DNA of 64,000 nt from CBDIHP01 sp965279195 (GTDB lineage: Bacteria > Planctomycetota > Planctomycetia > Isosphaerales > Isosphaeraceae). Positions 17,680-26,559 of the stretch are shown here, piece after piece. The notes beneath the pieces are model-generated. The model did no database searches. It was not told where the DNA came from and worked only from the letters and a program-made list of their open reading frames with translations. Where the stretch lies: positions 231,180 to 295,179 of the forward strand of contig CBDIHP010000040.1 in NCBI GenBank assembly GCA_965279195.1, written 5' to 3'. Position 1 is the first letter of the stretch; each line of letters begins with the position of its first letter. A program made the translations under genes and the position numbers.

Positions 17680-18579
17680 ATGATGAAGCCGCCCAGCGTC
17701 CTCAACCTGCTCGACCTCCACCGGCAGAACGCCTACGCCCCCAGGACCCCCGTCGTCCTGGTCAATGGCCTCGCCGAGCAGGCCGAGAGCTGGTTCGCCA
17801 ACCGGCGGCACCTCAACCGCCACTTCGACGTCAACGTCCCCGAACTCCTCCGCTACGACGGCGACCCCCTCCACCGCCACGTCGAGGCCGGCGGCGTGAT
17901 CACCGTCGATTACCTCACCGACCGCCTCTCCGAGTACCTCGACCAGTACGTCCAGCGCCCCCCCTACTCGCTCATCGGCTCCAGCCTCGGCGGCCAGATC
18001 ATCGCGACCTACGCCGCGCGGCACCCCGAGAAGGTCCACAAGATCGTCTTCCTCTGCCCCTCCGGCTTCCACGGAGACGAGAACCTGCCGATGATGGAGG
18101 GGGTCAGGCGGAGCCAGTACGACACCCTGGTCCGATCGGTCTTCCACCAGTCCCACTTCGCCTCGGACGAGCTGATCGAGGCCATCGAGCGGAAGTTCCA
18201 GAACCGCCGATGGAAGAAGGGCGTCCTGTGGACCCTCCGCGGCACCGTCGGACACTCGGTCGCCGACCTCCTCGAACGCATCCCGCATGAATGCCTCTTG
18301 ATCTGGGGCGACCAGGACAAAGTGATCTCCGACGTCCGCGGCTCGATCCTGGCGGCAACCCGGATGCCGAATGCCCGGCAGGTGTTGATCCGGGGCTGCG
18401 GCCACGCGCCCCAGATCGAGAAGGCGGGGGTCGTAAATACGTTCATTTCTCGGTTCCTCCGCGACCGCCTGCGGACCATCCCGCCGCAGTTCGACCCGTT
18501 CCGGCGCGACCGGCCGGGCCTGAAGGTCCCGAACTGGAACGACACGATGGCCCGGATGTTCAGCGTCGGCCTCTCCTGA
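17680..18579 (+). CDS. Alpha/beta-fold hydrolase
   Basis: 299 residues. The oxyanion/entry strand VVLVNGLAEQAESWFANRRH, nucleophile elbow LIGSSLGGQIIATYAARHPE (Ser in GxSxG), acid strand LLIWGDQDKVI and histidine GCGHAPQIEKA make a complete Ser-Asp-His triad. It should be an esterase, lipase or related hydrolase on a lipid-like substrate. GAGGAA precedes the start; ATG 17680 and 17683 are both possible. It is followed 14 bases later by a methyltransferase and then a GH3 enzyme, all apparently one operon, so a role in modifying or assembling a lipid or small acid is suggested. Confidence 0.88.
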   Translation: MMKPPSVLNLLDLHRQNAYAPRTPVVLVNGLAEQAESWFANRRHLNRHFDVNVPELLRYDGDPLHRHVEAGGVITVDYLTDRLSEYLDQYVQRPPYSLIGSSLGGQIIATYAARHPEKVHKIVFLCPSGFHGDENLPMMEGVRRSQYDTLVRSVFHQSHFASDELIEAIERKFQNRRWKKGVLWTLRGTVGHSVADLLERIPHECLLIWGDQDKVISDVRGSILAATRMPNARQVLIRGCGHAPQIEKAGVVNTFISRFLRDRLRTIPPQFDPFRRDRPGLKVPNWNDTMARMFSVGLS

Positions 18580-18593
18580 CGGACCTCGACCCG

Positions 18594-19172
18594 ATGAGCG
18601 ACTTCTTCCTGTTCCTGGGCAAGTTCCTCAAGCATGGCACGGCCATCGCCAGCCTGGCGCCCAGCAGCCGATGGCTGTCGCGGGCGACCGTCGCCAACAT
18701 CGACTGGGAGAAGGCCCGGGTCGTCGTCGAACTGGGGGCCGGCACCGGGCCGATCACGAAGGTCCTGGCCGAGAAGGCCCGGCCCGACTGCCGCGTGATC
18801 GTCCTCGAACGCGACCCCGACTTCGCCCGGATCCTCCGCGAGCGGTTCCAGGGCCAGGCCAACATGGACGTCATCGAGGGGGACGTCCGCGACCTCGATC
18901 GCTTGCTCGCCGCGCGGGGGGTCGCGACCGTCGATCATGTGATTTCCGGGCTACCTGTTCCCTCCTTCCCGAAGGACCTCCAGCGCTCGCTGTTCGAGGT
19001 CGTCCGCAAGGTGCTCGAACCGGGGGGGACGTTCAACCAGATCACCGAGATGCCCCTGGTCTACTGGCCGCTCTACCGCCGGGTGTTCCGCGAGGTGCGG
19101 TTCGTCTTCGAGCCCCGCAACTTCCCGCCGGCGGGGGCTTACTACTGCCGTGGGTTCAAGGAACCGGCCTGA
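18594..19172 (+). CDS. Class I SAM-dependent methyltransferase (rRNA adenine dimethylase / phospholipid N-methyltransferase-like)
   Basis: 192 residues. SAM-binding motif I is VVVELGAGTGPITKVLAEKA, motif II VIVLERDPDFARILRERF, and post-motif VDHVISGLPVPSFPKDLQ. The opening FLGKFLKHGTAIASLAPSSR matches the short KsgA-like enzymes that methylate phosphatidylethanolamine (PmtA type) rather than true KsgA, which is longer. The SGLPVPSFP segment replaces the NxPY of rRNA dimethylases, supporting a lipid or small-molecule target. Lies between the hydrolase and the GH3 gene; stop and next ATG are one base apart. Confidence 0.85.
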   Translation: MSDFFLFLGKFLKHGTAIASLAPSSRWLSRATVANIDWEKARVVVELGAGTGPITKVLAEKARPDCRVIVLERDPDFARILRERFQGQANMDVIEGDVRDLDRLLAARGVATVDHVISGLPVPSFPKDLQRSLFEVVRKVLEPGGTFNQITEMPLVYWPLYRRVFREVRFVFEPRNFPPAGAYYCRGFKEPA

Positions 19173-19173
19173 G

Positions 19174-20715
19174 ATGATCTCCCTCCATGGCCTCGCGGGC
19201 TCGCCTCCGATCCGTTCGGTCGTGAACCGGACGTATGCCACCCTGTCCAACCGTCGCGTCCGCCAGCTGGCCCAGGCCGATCCCGTCGCGACGCAGCGGC
19301 GGCAACTCATGCGACTGGTCGAGGCTGCCCGCTCGACCCGGTTCGGCCGCGACCACAGATTCGCCGCGATCCGATCTGTGGCCGACTTCCAGAAGGCCGT
19401 CCCGCTCCGCCAGTACGAGGACCTCTGGCGCGACTATCTCCGGCCGGCCTACCCGGTCCTGCACGACCTGACCTGGCCGGGGACAATCCCCTACTTCGCC
19501 CTGACCAGCGGCACGACGCAGGGGGCGACCAAGTACATCCCCGTCAGCCGCGAGATGCTCGCCTCGAACCGGAAGGCGGGCCAGACCATGATGGCCTACC
19601 ACATGGCCCACCGGGGCGACTCGCGGCTGTTCCACGGCCGCTTCTTCTTCCTCGGCGGATCGAGCGCGCTGGAGGAACCGGCCGAGGGGATCTACCAGGG
19701 CGACCTCAGCGGGATCGTCGCGAAGGACCTGCCCGAGTTCCTCCGCCCCTACACCTTCCCGCCGCTCGACCTGGCGTTGGAGTCGAACTGGGAAATCAAG
19801 CTCGACCGCCTCGCCGAGCGGAGCCTCCGCGAGGACATCACCTGGGTCGCCGGCGTGCCGAGCTGGCTCTTGATGCTGTTCGAGCGGCTCAGGCAACTGA
19901 GCGGAAAGTCGAGCCTGGCCGAGATCTGGCCGAACCTCGAAGCGGTCGTCCACGGCGGGGTGAAGTTCGACCCGTATCGCTCGACATTCGAGCAGGTCCT
20001 GGGCTCAACGCGGATCCGGCTCCAGGAATCCTACCCCTGCTCCGAGGGCTTCATCGCCTTCGGCGACCCGGCGACCGCGCACCTCCGGCTCGTCCTCGAC
20101 CACGGTCTCTTCTACGAGTTCGTCCCCGTCGATGAATTGGGTTCCGCCTCCCCGACGCGGCACTGGCTGGGGACGATCGAGACCGGCGTGAACTACGCGA
20201 TCGTCGTGTCAACCTGCGCGGGCCTGTGGTCTCACATCATCGGCGACACGGTCCGGTTCGAGTCCACCAATCCCCCCCTCCTGACCTTCACAGGCCGGAC
20301 GAAGTACACGCTCTCGGCCTTCGGCGAGCACCTGATCAGCGAGGAGGTCGAATCGGCGATCGCCGCCGCGTCCGGTGCCACGGGCGCCGCCGTCCGCGAC
20401 TGGCACGTCGGCCCGATGTTCGAGGGCGTCCTCGGCTATCATCAATATGTGCTCGAATTCTTGATCCCGCCCGACGACCTCGCCCGCTTCCGCGACCTCC
20501 TCGACGCCGACCTCTGCCGCCGCAACGCCGACTACCAGGCCCATCGCGCCGAGGGCGTCGGCATGCCCCCGCCCGCCATACTCGTGGCGAAGCCCGACGG
20601 GCTCAACGCCTGGATGAAATCCCGGGGCAAGCTCGGCGGGCAGCACAAGTTCCCGCGAATGGATAACAGCGGGGTGCTCACGGCGGAGATCGTGGCGTAC
20701 CTCAAGGCAGAATAG
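19174..20715 (+). CDS. GH3 auxin-responsive-promoter family acyl-adenylate-forming enzyme
   Basis: 513 residues. The ANL-type P-loop YFALTSGTTQGATKYIPVSR is characteristic of the GH3 family, as are ESYPCSEGFIAFGD and YTLSAFGEHLISEEVESAI at the hinge to the C-terminal domain. The C-terminal GGQHKFPRMDN holds a conserved lysine. Plant GH3 enzymes adenylate a carboxylate and join it to an amino acid; bacterial members are little studied but the chemistry (carboxylate activation by AMP) should hold. ATG 19174 sits one base after the methyltransferase stop, giving tight coupling. The substrate is unknown. Confidence 0.92.
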   Translation: MISLHGLAGSPPIRSVVNRTYATLSNRRVRQLAQADPVATQRRQLMRLVEAARSTRFGRDHRFAAIRSVADFQKAVPLRQYEDLWRDYLRPAYPVLHDLTWPGTIPYFALTSGTTQGATKYIPVSREMLASNRKAGQTMMAYHMAHRGDSRLFHGRFFFLGGSSALEEPAEGIYQGDLSGIVAKDLPEFLRPYTFPPLDLALESNWEIKLDRLAERSLREDITWVAGVPSWLLMLFERLRQLSGKSSLAEIWPNLEAVVHGGVKFDPYRSTFEQVLGSTRIRLQESYPCSEGFIAFGDPATAHLRLVLDHGLFYEFVPVDELGSASPTRHWLGTIETGVNYAIVVSTCAGLWSHIIGDTVRFESTNPPLLTFTGRTKYTLSAFGEHLISEEVESAIAAASGATGAAVRDWHVGPMFEGVLGYHQYVLEFLIPPDDLARFRDLLDADLCRRNADYQAHRAEGVGMPPPAILVAKPDGLNAWMKSRGKLGGQHKFPRMDNSGVLTAEIVAYLKAE

Positions 20716-20716
20716 T

Positions 20717-21017
20717 CCACCCGGAGTGCGGAAGCTCGCTTCCGCTCGGTTCTCGCGGAGCTTGCTCCGCGTGCCTGAACGAAGCGAAACCCGTCCGACT
20801 GCCAAACTGGCAGGTGGGTTCGTTTGGCCAAGTCCGAAACGTTTGGAAACGTCCGCTTTTGCATGCGGATCTGGAGAGCGTTCGCTTGCTGACGCTCTCG
20901 CCGGGCGGGAACTCGCTCCCGAGAACATGGCTTGAATCGTAGGTTTGTGCTTCGCCCGGGCACGCGGAGCCAGCTCCGCGAAAACCGAGCGGAAGCGAGC
21001 TTCCGCACTCCAGGTGG
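20717..21017. repeat. MITE-like element with about 59-bp terminal inverted repeats
   Basis: The arm at 20717-20775 (CCACCCGGAGTGCGGAAGCT...) is repeated inverted at 20959-21017 with only about four mismatches. Each arm is itself composed of small palindromes (GCGGAAGCTCGCTTCCGC, CGCGGAGCTTGCTCCGCG). The 183-base middle carries further palindromes (GAGAGCGT...ACGCTCTC; CTGCCAAACTGGCAG) but no credible coding region. It separates two convergent genes, so it could also act as a transcription barrier. Confidence 0.75.
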
Positions 21018-21034
21018 CGTCTCGGTCCAGGCGG

Positions 21035-22114
21035 TTACCGTCCGCTGACCTGGGCCTCGCTCACCATGCGCGGGGCGACCGTGGCCATGGTCTTGCCGGT
21101 GCGGGAGGCGATGCGGGCGGTGGCGAAGTAGGTGTTGGGGGCGGCGTCGTCGATCGACCACCTGGCGACGGCCCGGAGGAATCCGCGACCTTTGGGGCCG
21201 AAGGGGTCGATCTTGGCGGGGACGGTCTTGAAGACCTTCCCATCGGCGTCGTGGAGCCGGACCTCGACCTCGCCGACGATGTCCTGGAAGCTCTCGGGGA
21301 TGCCGACCACGGCCTGGACCTTGGCCCGCTCGGGCTGGACCCAGGGGGTGTCGACCCACATCGGGAAGGTCGCCGGGCCGACGGTCGCGAGGTAGTCGGG
21401 CTCGAACCGCTCGACGAGTTCGACCTTGCCCTGCGAGGCCGGCTGGGTGACCGACAGGGGCGATCCGTAGGAAAAGGTCCGGTCGACGCGGGCCTTGCCG
21501 TCGGCGGCGCAGAGTTCGATGTCGAGCGCGAGGACGTTGCCGGCGGCGGGCTTGAACCCGGGGAAATTGGCCCAGGGGAGCTTGAATTCGAGGTTCCAGC
21601 CCTCCTTGTCGGACGTGGCGGCCAGCTCGATCCCCTTGAGCGGGGTGTCGCTGGTGGCGATCCCCTTCCGCATCGCCCAGCGCGGCTTGACCTCGGCCTG
21701 GTCGAACGCGGTGAAAAACAGGTGGATCGCGCCGTCGGCCCAGTCCTTGCCCCTCAGCTCATTGCCCGCACGCGTGTCGATATAAAACTCGATGGCGTCG
21801 CCGTTCCAGAGCGAGCTGGCCGACCCGTGGTTGACGGCCTGGGTATCGAGGGCCTTGAGTCCGATGTAGAGGGCCTCGTCGTCCCACAGGTAGAGGACCT
21901 GCGTGGCGCGTTCGAGCGGCTTCGGGTGGGCGTACTGGAGCGGCGTGCAGAAGGCCCCGGCCCAGTCGCGGAGGCGGCCGTCGATCTCGACCTTGCCCCG
22001 GGCCTTCGTGATCAGGCCCCGGACGCCCGGCTTCAGCGGCGCGGGGTCGTCGGCCAGGGCGGCCATCGGGGCGAGGATCAGGGCGAGCGCGGTGCAACCG
22101 ATCAGCCGTCTCAT
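21035..22114 (-). CDS. Secreted protein with CBM9-like (DOMON-type) carbohydrate-binding domain
   Basis: 359 residues with a signal peptide (LIGCTALALILAPMAALADD). The core begins VEIDGRLRDWAGAF, then LYLWDDEALYIGLKALD, WNGDAIEFYIDTRAGNE and GWNLEFKLPWANFPGFKP, the strand pattern of the family-9-like carbohydrate/haem-binding sandwich seen in many planctomycete surface proteins. The C-terminal 120 residues (IVGEVEVRLHDADGKVFKTV) look like a second beta domain. It probably binds a polysaccharide or ligand outside the cytoplasmic membrane. ATG 22114 chosen: the frame continues upstream without a signal-like sequence. Confidence 0.78.
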   Translation of the reverse strand: MRRLIGCTALALILAPMAALADDPAPLKPGVRGLITKARGKVEIDGRLRDWAGAFCTPLQYAHPKPLERATQVLYLWDDEALYIGLKALDTQAVNHGSASSLWNGDAIEFYIDTRAGNELRGKDWADGAIHLFFTAFDQAEVKPRWAMRKGIATSDTPLKGIELAATSDKEGWNLEFKLPWANFPGFKPAAGNVLALDIELCAADGKARVDRTFSYGSPLSVTQPASQGKVELVERFEPDYLATVGPATFPMWVDTPWVQPERAKVQAVVGIPESFQDIVGEVEVRLHDADGKVFKTVPAKIDPFGPKGRGFLRAVARWSIDDAAPNTYFATARIASRTGKTMATVAPRMVSEAQVSGR

Positions 22115-22149
22115 ACGTTGACCTCCGGTCATGCGAACATGGGCCCACA

Positions 22150-23706
22150 TTATGCCGCGACCGCCGTCGCCGGTCGAGCCGCGAGGCGGAAGGCCGCGAA
22201 CCCGACCGCGAACGCCCAGAACGCCCCCGGCTGGAGCGGCGTGAACAGCGGCGAGAGGCCCACGAGCGTACCCAGCCCCCAGGCCACGATCCCCGCCCGG
22301 TGCCAGCCCGGCCGGGACCCCTTCCACGCCCAGCCCTGCGACGCCGCGTCGGCCGTCATCGCGCCGATCAGCGAGGCGAACACCGCCCCCATGATCGTCG
22401 CGATGGACTCGACCCGCGCCGACCAGCCGATCGCGATGAGCGGCCAAGCGAGCACCCCCGCGCCGATCGTCAGCCAGATCCGCGAGCGGCCGGGGAGCAG
22501 GTCGACCAGGCGGTGCCCGGCGAGGAACGTCCCGTAGGCCGCGGGCGACAGCGAGCCGACGCCGAGCGCCATCATCATCAGGCAGGCCGCCCAGGGGCCG
22601 AACCCTTCGTGCAACGTGCGGAGGAAGGTCCCCGGCCCGCCGAGCGGCGAACCGCCGAGGCTGGAGGAGTCGGCGATGGGGATCTCCGACACCGACGTCC
22701 GGGCCCCGGGCGTCGCGCTCGCGGCGAACGGGTCGGTCTCCAGGGCGACGTTCCGGGCCCCCTCATGCCCCGCCACGCTCAGGATCGCGAGGATGGCGAT
22801 GACCGTCGCCGCGCCCGAGATGCCGACGAGGCCCCCCTTGGCGACATCCTCCCTGGATTTCGTCACGACGCCCCAATCGGCCCCCGAGGCGCAGGCCATC
22901 GCGCCGAAGCCGAGGATCCACTGGATCATCAGCAGGAACGACTGGATCGCCCCCTCGCGGATCGGCACGGCCAGGCCGGTCGAGGGATCGATCCCGCTGG
23001 GCAGGAACCCCCGCAAGCCGTTGAGGTTCCAGACCATCGCCACGCCGACGATCGCCGCCGGGAATACGGGGAACACCTGCAGGAGCGCCGCGATCCATCG
23101 GATCACGACCGAGCTGATCAGCGACGCCAGCAGGCACCAGGAGAGCGCCGAGAACAGATAGATGGGGCTCCGGACCGCGATTCCGTACGCCCCGCGCGAG
23201 GCGGCGTGGACGTGGATGGGATCGAGGAGCTTGATGAGCGTCAATCCATCGAGGATCGTCGTTGCCGCGTAGTCCACCGCGACGGAGACCCAGACGAGCT
23301 GCGCCAGGAGCGTGACGACGTTGAACAAGCGGTTCGCCCCGCGTTCGCCGAGCGTCGACTGGAGCAACTCGGGCAGCGGCTTCTTCGTCGAGAACCCCCA
23401 GAGGGCCGGCCCCCGGAACAGAAGCAGGTAGCAGGCGAGCCCGCCGACGAGCGCCCCGAGCATCGGCCAGCCGAGGCCGCCGATGGCGAGCGGTCGGCGG
23501 CCGATCTGGTCGAAATAGGCGATCCAGAGGAACAGTGCGATGTAGACCGTGGCGATCCCGCGCGACCACGACTTCGGCCGGATGTCGGCCAGGACGCTCG
23601 AATCGATCGGGTCGCGCGTGGCGTGAAGCGCCACCGGCATCCCGACGGCGCCGGTCGGCGTTTCCTGGTTCGGAGCGGGGGCGTCGGATTCCACGGAGCG
23701 TCTCAC
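22150..23706 (-). CDS. Multi-pass membrane transporter, NCS1 purine-cytosine-permease-like
   Basis: 518 residues with about twelve hydrophobic segments, for example IATVYIALFLWIAYF, IYLFSALSWCLLASLISSVV, LLMIQWILGFGAMACASGAD and WPLIAIGWSARVESIATIMG. Overall topology and the GADWG and LAGHRLVDLLPGR segments fit the APC/NCS1 permease superfamily, but the substrate-site residues are not diagnostic to me. A periplasm-sized hydrophilic loop near residues 310-350 is Ser/Gly-rich. Start uncertain: GTG 23706 overlaps a palindromic repeat and lacks a clear ribosome site; ATG 23640 (MPVALHATRD) is a reasonable alternative. Confidence 0.6.
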   Translation of the reverse strand: MRRSVESDAPAPNQETPTGAVGMPVALHATRDPIDSSVLADIRPKSWSRGIATVYIALFLWIAYFDQIGRRPLAIGGLGWPMLGALVGGLACYLLLFRGPALWGFSTKKPLPELLQSTLGERGANRLFNVVTLLAQLVWVSVAVDYAATTILDGLTLIKLLDPIHVHAASRGAYGIAVRSPIYLFSALSWCLLASLISSVVIRWIAALLQVFPVFPAAIVGVAMVWNLNGLRGFLPSGIDPSTGLAVPIREGAIQSFLLMIQWILGFGAMACASGADWGVVTKSREDVAKGGLVGISGAATVIAILAILSVAGHEGARNVALETDPFAASATPGARTSVSEIPIADSSSLGGSPLGGPGTFLRTLHEGFGPWAACLMMMALGVGSLSPAAYGTFLAGHRLVDLLPGRSRIWLTIGAGVLAWPLIAIGWSARVESIATIMGAVFASLIGAMTADAASQGWAWKGSRPGWHRAGIVAWGLGTLVGLSPLFTPLQPGAFWAFAVGFAAFRLAARPATAVAA

Positions 23707-23830
23707 TTTGGGGTGCGGCAGTCCGGCTGCCGCTTTCTGAAAGGAGCGATCGAACGCTGACGTACCCGGCCGGGAATGGGGGGCGAGCTCCCCAGCAACA
23801 GGGCGGAAGCGAGCTTCCGCACTCCAAGCG
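23704..23830. repeat. Paired palindromes of the TTTGGnGTGCGG family
   Basis: Left palindrome at 23706-23734 (TTTGGGGTGCGGCAG...CTGCCGC) and an inverted partner at 23802-23826 (GCGGAAGCGAGCTTCCGCACTCC). The outer TTGG(A/G)GTGCGG words match those at 20723 and 50230. Same element class as the 20.7-kb and 50.2-kb repeats. Confidence 0.65.
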
Positions 23831-23848
23831 GCGGGTTGTGGGATATGG

Positions 23849-23890
23849 AACGGCGGGCCGGGATGCCCTGGGACATCCCGGCCCGCCGTT
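23849..23890. terminator. Strong 17-bp perfect hairpin
   Basis: AACGGCGGGCCGGGATG (23849-23865) pairs perfectly with CATCCCGGCCCGCCGTT (23874-23890) around an 8-nt loop. It lies 31 bases past the stop of the minus-strand MFS gene, so it likely ends that transcript. The plus-strand side is followed by TCCTATCTT. Confidence 0.7.
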
Positions 23891-23921
23891 TCCTATCTTA
23901 CGACATCCCCGCGGGGTGATT

Positions 23922-25394
23922 TCAATAATCGCCCGCCTCGTGCGGCTTGTCGAGCGCCGAGAGGTCCTCGGGCTTGTAGCCGCCCCGGGCCTTGTCCATC
24001 AGGGCGATCGCCGTGAAGATCACGAACAGGATCACCGGCAGCACGCTCACCGACCGGAACGACTTGGCCGCACCTTCCTTCAGGGCGTCCTTCACAACGG
24101 TCTGCTTGTCGGCGGCCAGCCCGCCGATCTTGCCGAGGTCGACCTTCTCGGGGGCCGAGACGAAGTTCTTGGCGTCCTCGGGCAGGACCGAGACGACCAG
24201 CTTCTCGCCCGGCTCCATGGCGCGGGGGACCATGACGGCGGGGCGGACGTCGGCGGGGACGCGGTTGTAGGTCTCGGCGTCGAAGATGCCGCCCATGATC
24301 GGCGAGGTCACCGCGATGGCGAGGTTGCCGACGCAGCCCATCAGGCCCATCAGGAACGGCCCACCCTTGGCGAACCGCTCAGCGGTGACGCCCAGCATCG
24401 TCGGCCAGTAGTAGATGATGCCCAGGCCGTAGATCGTGGCGGCGATGAACGCCATCGTCGGGTTGGTCGCGTTGCTGAGCATGTAGAGCCCGACGGCCGA
24501 GAGGACCGACGACGCCGCCAGCATGCCGACCGGCGACAGCACGTGGGCGATGTGCCCGGCGAAGTGCCGCATGACGAACATCAGGACGCTGGTGTAGACG
24601 ACGATCAGGGTGCCGTTCACGCCCGAGGTCAGCGGCAGGACCGAGTTCTGCCAGCCCTGCGGGGCCAGTTCGGTCGAGGCGGTCAGCAGCATGCAGAACG
24701 CCCAGAGCAGGAACATCGGCCGGAACGCCTGCGAGAACATCTCCCTGGTCGAGACGCCCGACGCCACGCGTTCGGTGACCGGGAACGGCTCCTTGAGGAA
24801 CAGGAAGCCGTAGATCACGGTCGGGATCAGGACGAGGCCGACCTTCACCTGCCAGCCGAGGGTGACCTTGGAGGCGTCGGTGCTGAGGCCCTGGTCGTTC
24901 AGGCCGATGGCCGAGCCGATGATGTAGGTGGCGATCAGGCCGCCGATCGTCAGGCCGCCGGGCCACCAGGCGTGGAGGACGTTGAGCTTGTGCGTCTTGT
25001 CGTTGGGGTAGATCGTCGCCGCGAGCGGGTTGATGCCGATCTCGACGAAGCCGTTGGCCGCCCCGACGATGAACGTCGCCCACCACAGCAGGGTGTAGGC
25101 GCTTTCCTTGCCGACGATGTAAGGCGACCCGATCGTCAGACCGATGCCCACGACGTGGAAGAGGAACGCGAGACCGAGCATTCTCTTCATGCCCAGCGAG
25201 TCGCAGATGATCGAGCCGACCAGCATCGAGAGGGCCATGCCCGCGAAGGCCGACCCCAGGATGCCCCCGATCTGTTGACTGTCGAAGCCGAACGTCGCTC
25301 GGAGGGCGGGGGCGATGTCCTGCCGGGTAATGAACGAGAACGCCGAGGCGATCAGGGCGACGCAACTCGCCACGAACAAGCGACGCGGATTCAT
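23922..25394 (-). CDS. Major facilitator superfamily transporter
   Basis: 490 residues. N-terminal half carries MNPRRLFVASCVALIASAFS, DIAPALRATFGFDSQQIGGI and ICDSLGMKRMLGLAFLFHVV (the MFS loop 2-3 region); GANGFVEIGINPLAATIYP resembles the sugar-porter/FucP subgroup, where NP and E residues line the site. A long periplasmic loop of about 110 residues (VPRAMEPGEKLVVSVLPEDA onward) precedes the final membrane segment, which is unusual for MFS proteins and common in planctomycete sugar transporters of this type. A sugar or related compound is the likely cargo. ATG 25394 has GGAG 12 bases upstream. Confidence 0.85.
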   Translation of the reverse strand: MNPRRLFVASCVALIASAFSFITRQDIAPALRATFGFDSQQIGGILGSAFAGMALSMLVGSIICDSLGMKRMLGLAFLFHVVGIGLTIGSPYIVGKESAYTLLWWATFIVGAANGFVEIGINPLAATIYPNDKTHKLNVLHAWWPGGLTIGGLIATYIIGSAIGLNDQGLSTDASKVTLGWQVKVGLVLIPTVIYGFLFLKEPFPVTERVASGVSTREMFSQAFRPMFLLWAFCMLLTASTELAPQGWQNSVLPLTSGVNGTLIVVYTSVLMFVMRHFAGHIAHVLSPVGMLAASSVLSAVGLYMLSNATNPTMAFIAATIYGLGIIYYWPTMLGVTAERFAKGGPFLMGLMGCVGNLAIAVTSPIMGGIFDAETYNRVPADVRPAVMVPRAMEPGEKLVVSVLPEDAKNFVSAPEKVDLGKIGGLAADKQTVVKDALKEGAAKSFRSVSVLPVILFVIFTAIALMDKARGGYKPEDLSALDKPHEAGDY

Positions 25395-25734
25395 GTGGGC
25401 ACGATCTCCAGAACCAGAGCATACCCCGACCCGGGGCGACGCTCGGCTTCGAAATGCGGGACGTCCGTGGACGGGAAAGGGGTGAACGACCTTTCGGCGC
25501 GGGATGGATCGTACATAACCGACCCGACCCGCACTTTCCAGGGGGCACCGCACACCCCACCGGTTTTGACGAAACGAACCCAATTCGCCGTAAGTCGAAC
25601 TTCGGCAACTGCTTAACCATCAACACTCCGAAGTCGAACCGGAGTGGTCCAAACTTCCTGCCCTTATGCAGATTCTCCATCTGTCGCAATCTTACCTACT
25701 GACGTCACGCGCGAGCCTTTATTCATCGTGGTCG
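25395..25734. other. Intergenic region with one dispersed-repeat copy
   Basis: 340 bases between two minus-strand genes. Apart from the repeat at 25568-25640 it has lower GC than its neighbours and no feature I can name. Confidence 0.4.
25568..25640 (+). repeat. Dispersed 73-bp repeat, copy 1
   Basis: Shares GAAACGAACCCAATTCGCCG and TAACCATCAACACTCC, at identical spacing, with two minus-strand copies at 55991-56063 and 56111-56183. All three can be read without stops as (D/E)xxxPIxR...LTINT, so the unit may be a remnant of coding origin. Confidence 0.75.
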
Positions 25735-26466
25735 TCAGGTCTCTCCGAATCCGGGCCCGCAGGAACTTGCACGACCCTCGAAATCGCGCAGACGCGCACG
25801 CTGGGCCCGGTTCAGCCGGACACCGGGTCGGATCCAGCCGAGGTGGGCTTCGGCGTCCTCGACGCTGGCGAACACCCCGCGACGGAGCCAGTGGGCGATC
25901 ACGACCGAGGCGCTTCGGCCGTGCCCGAGGGCGCAGTGGACGTACACCGGGCCCGAGGAGATCGATTCGTCCAGCCAGGAGAGGGCCCGTTCGAGCTGCT
26001 CGGCCGTCGGGGCGGTCGCATCGAGGACGGGGAGGGAGAGGTAGCGATCGGCGGCGCGTAGCGTCCGAGATTCGGGGAACTCGGCGGCGAGATCGAGGAC
26101 GGCCGGCCAGCGTTCCGAGCACTCGCCGGCGACGGGGCGTCGGCCGAGGAAGAGGCGCGGCGCGACCGCCGTCCAGGGCGGCCGGGGGGAGAGGCGACGA
26201 TAGGCCCGGAAAATCAGGGCATTGAGGGCGAAATACGGGACCAACGGCGGGATCGCCCAGGGCGAGCGGCGGCCGTCCGGGCGTTTCCCCAGCGCCCCTG
26301 GCCCGGCCCCGCCGTAGGCGGCGGCCAGCCATCCCGCCGAGATGGCAAGGTAGCCCAAACTTGCGCCCGGAACAACATCCGTCCAGCGGTAGGCCATCAG
26401 AAGGAGGGCCCCCGAGAGGGAAGCGAAGAGGACGGCATGTTTCGGTGACATCGGCGACATCCGCAT
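25735..26466 (-). CDS. Membrane-anchored dual-specificity/tyrosine phosphatase-like protein
   Basis: 243 residues. Two or three N-terminal hydrophobic stretches (AVLFASLSGALLLMAY, LGYLAISAGWLAAAYGGAG, IPPLVPYFALNALIF) precede a cytoplasmic catalytic domain with FLGRRP near its start, VLDLAAEFPE and the signature VYVHCALGHGRSASVV, the C(X)5R loop of dual-specificity phosphatases. Catalysis would use the Cys of HCALGHGRS; the general-acid Asp is probably in SLPVLDATAP. Its substrates are unknown; planctomycetes have many Ser/Thr kinases it could counteract. ATG 26466 chosen; 26460 and 26451 are alternatives in the same frame. Confidence 0.85.
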   Translation of the reverse strand: MRMSPMSPKHAVLFASLSGALLLMAYRWTDVVPGASLGYLAISAGWLAAAYGGAGPGALGKRPDGRRSPWAIPPLVPYFALNALIFRAYRRLSPRPPWTAVAPRLFLGRRPVAGECSERWPAVLDLAAEFPESRTLRAADRYLSLPVLDATAPTAEQLERALSWLDESISSGPVYVHCALGHGRSASVVIAHWLRRGVFASVEDAEAHLGWIRPGVRLNRAQRARLRDFEGRASSCGPGFGET

Positions 26467-26559
26467 CGTTCCCGGCCCCAGGCGGGCCCGTTGGCCCGGA
26501 TCCACGTCAATCCGGTGACAGGCTGCCCGATCCGATGCCCCGATTCAACGGGCGCAATG

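Noticed and set aside
20726..20935. Small ORF inside the MITE-like element
   Set aside because: It is read through the palindromic arm and spacer. Nothing in its translation looks like a protein, and no ribosome site is present.
22300..23760. A plus-strand open frame of 486 codons over the permease gene
   Set aside because: Antisense shadow of the minus-strand permease, with Arg/Asp-rich translation and no domain.
23535..25616. A plus-strand open frame of about 690 codons over the MFS gene
   Set aside because: Its translation is Arg/Asp/His-rich low complexity and it lies exactly antisense to a complete MFS transporter. It is a by-product of high GC in third codon positions.
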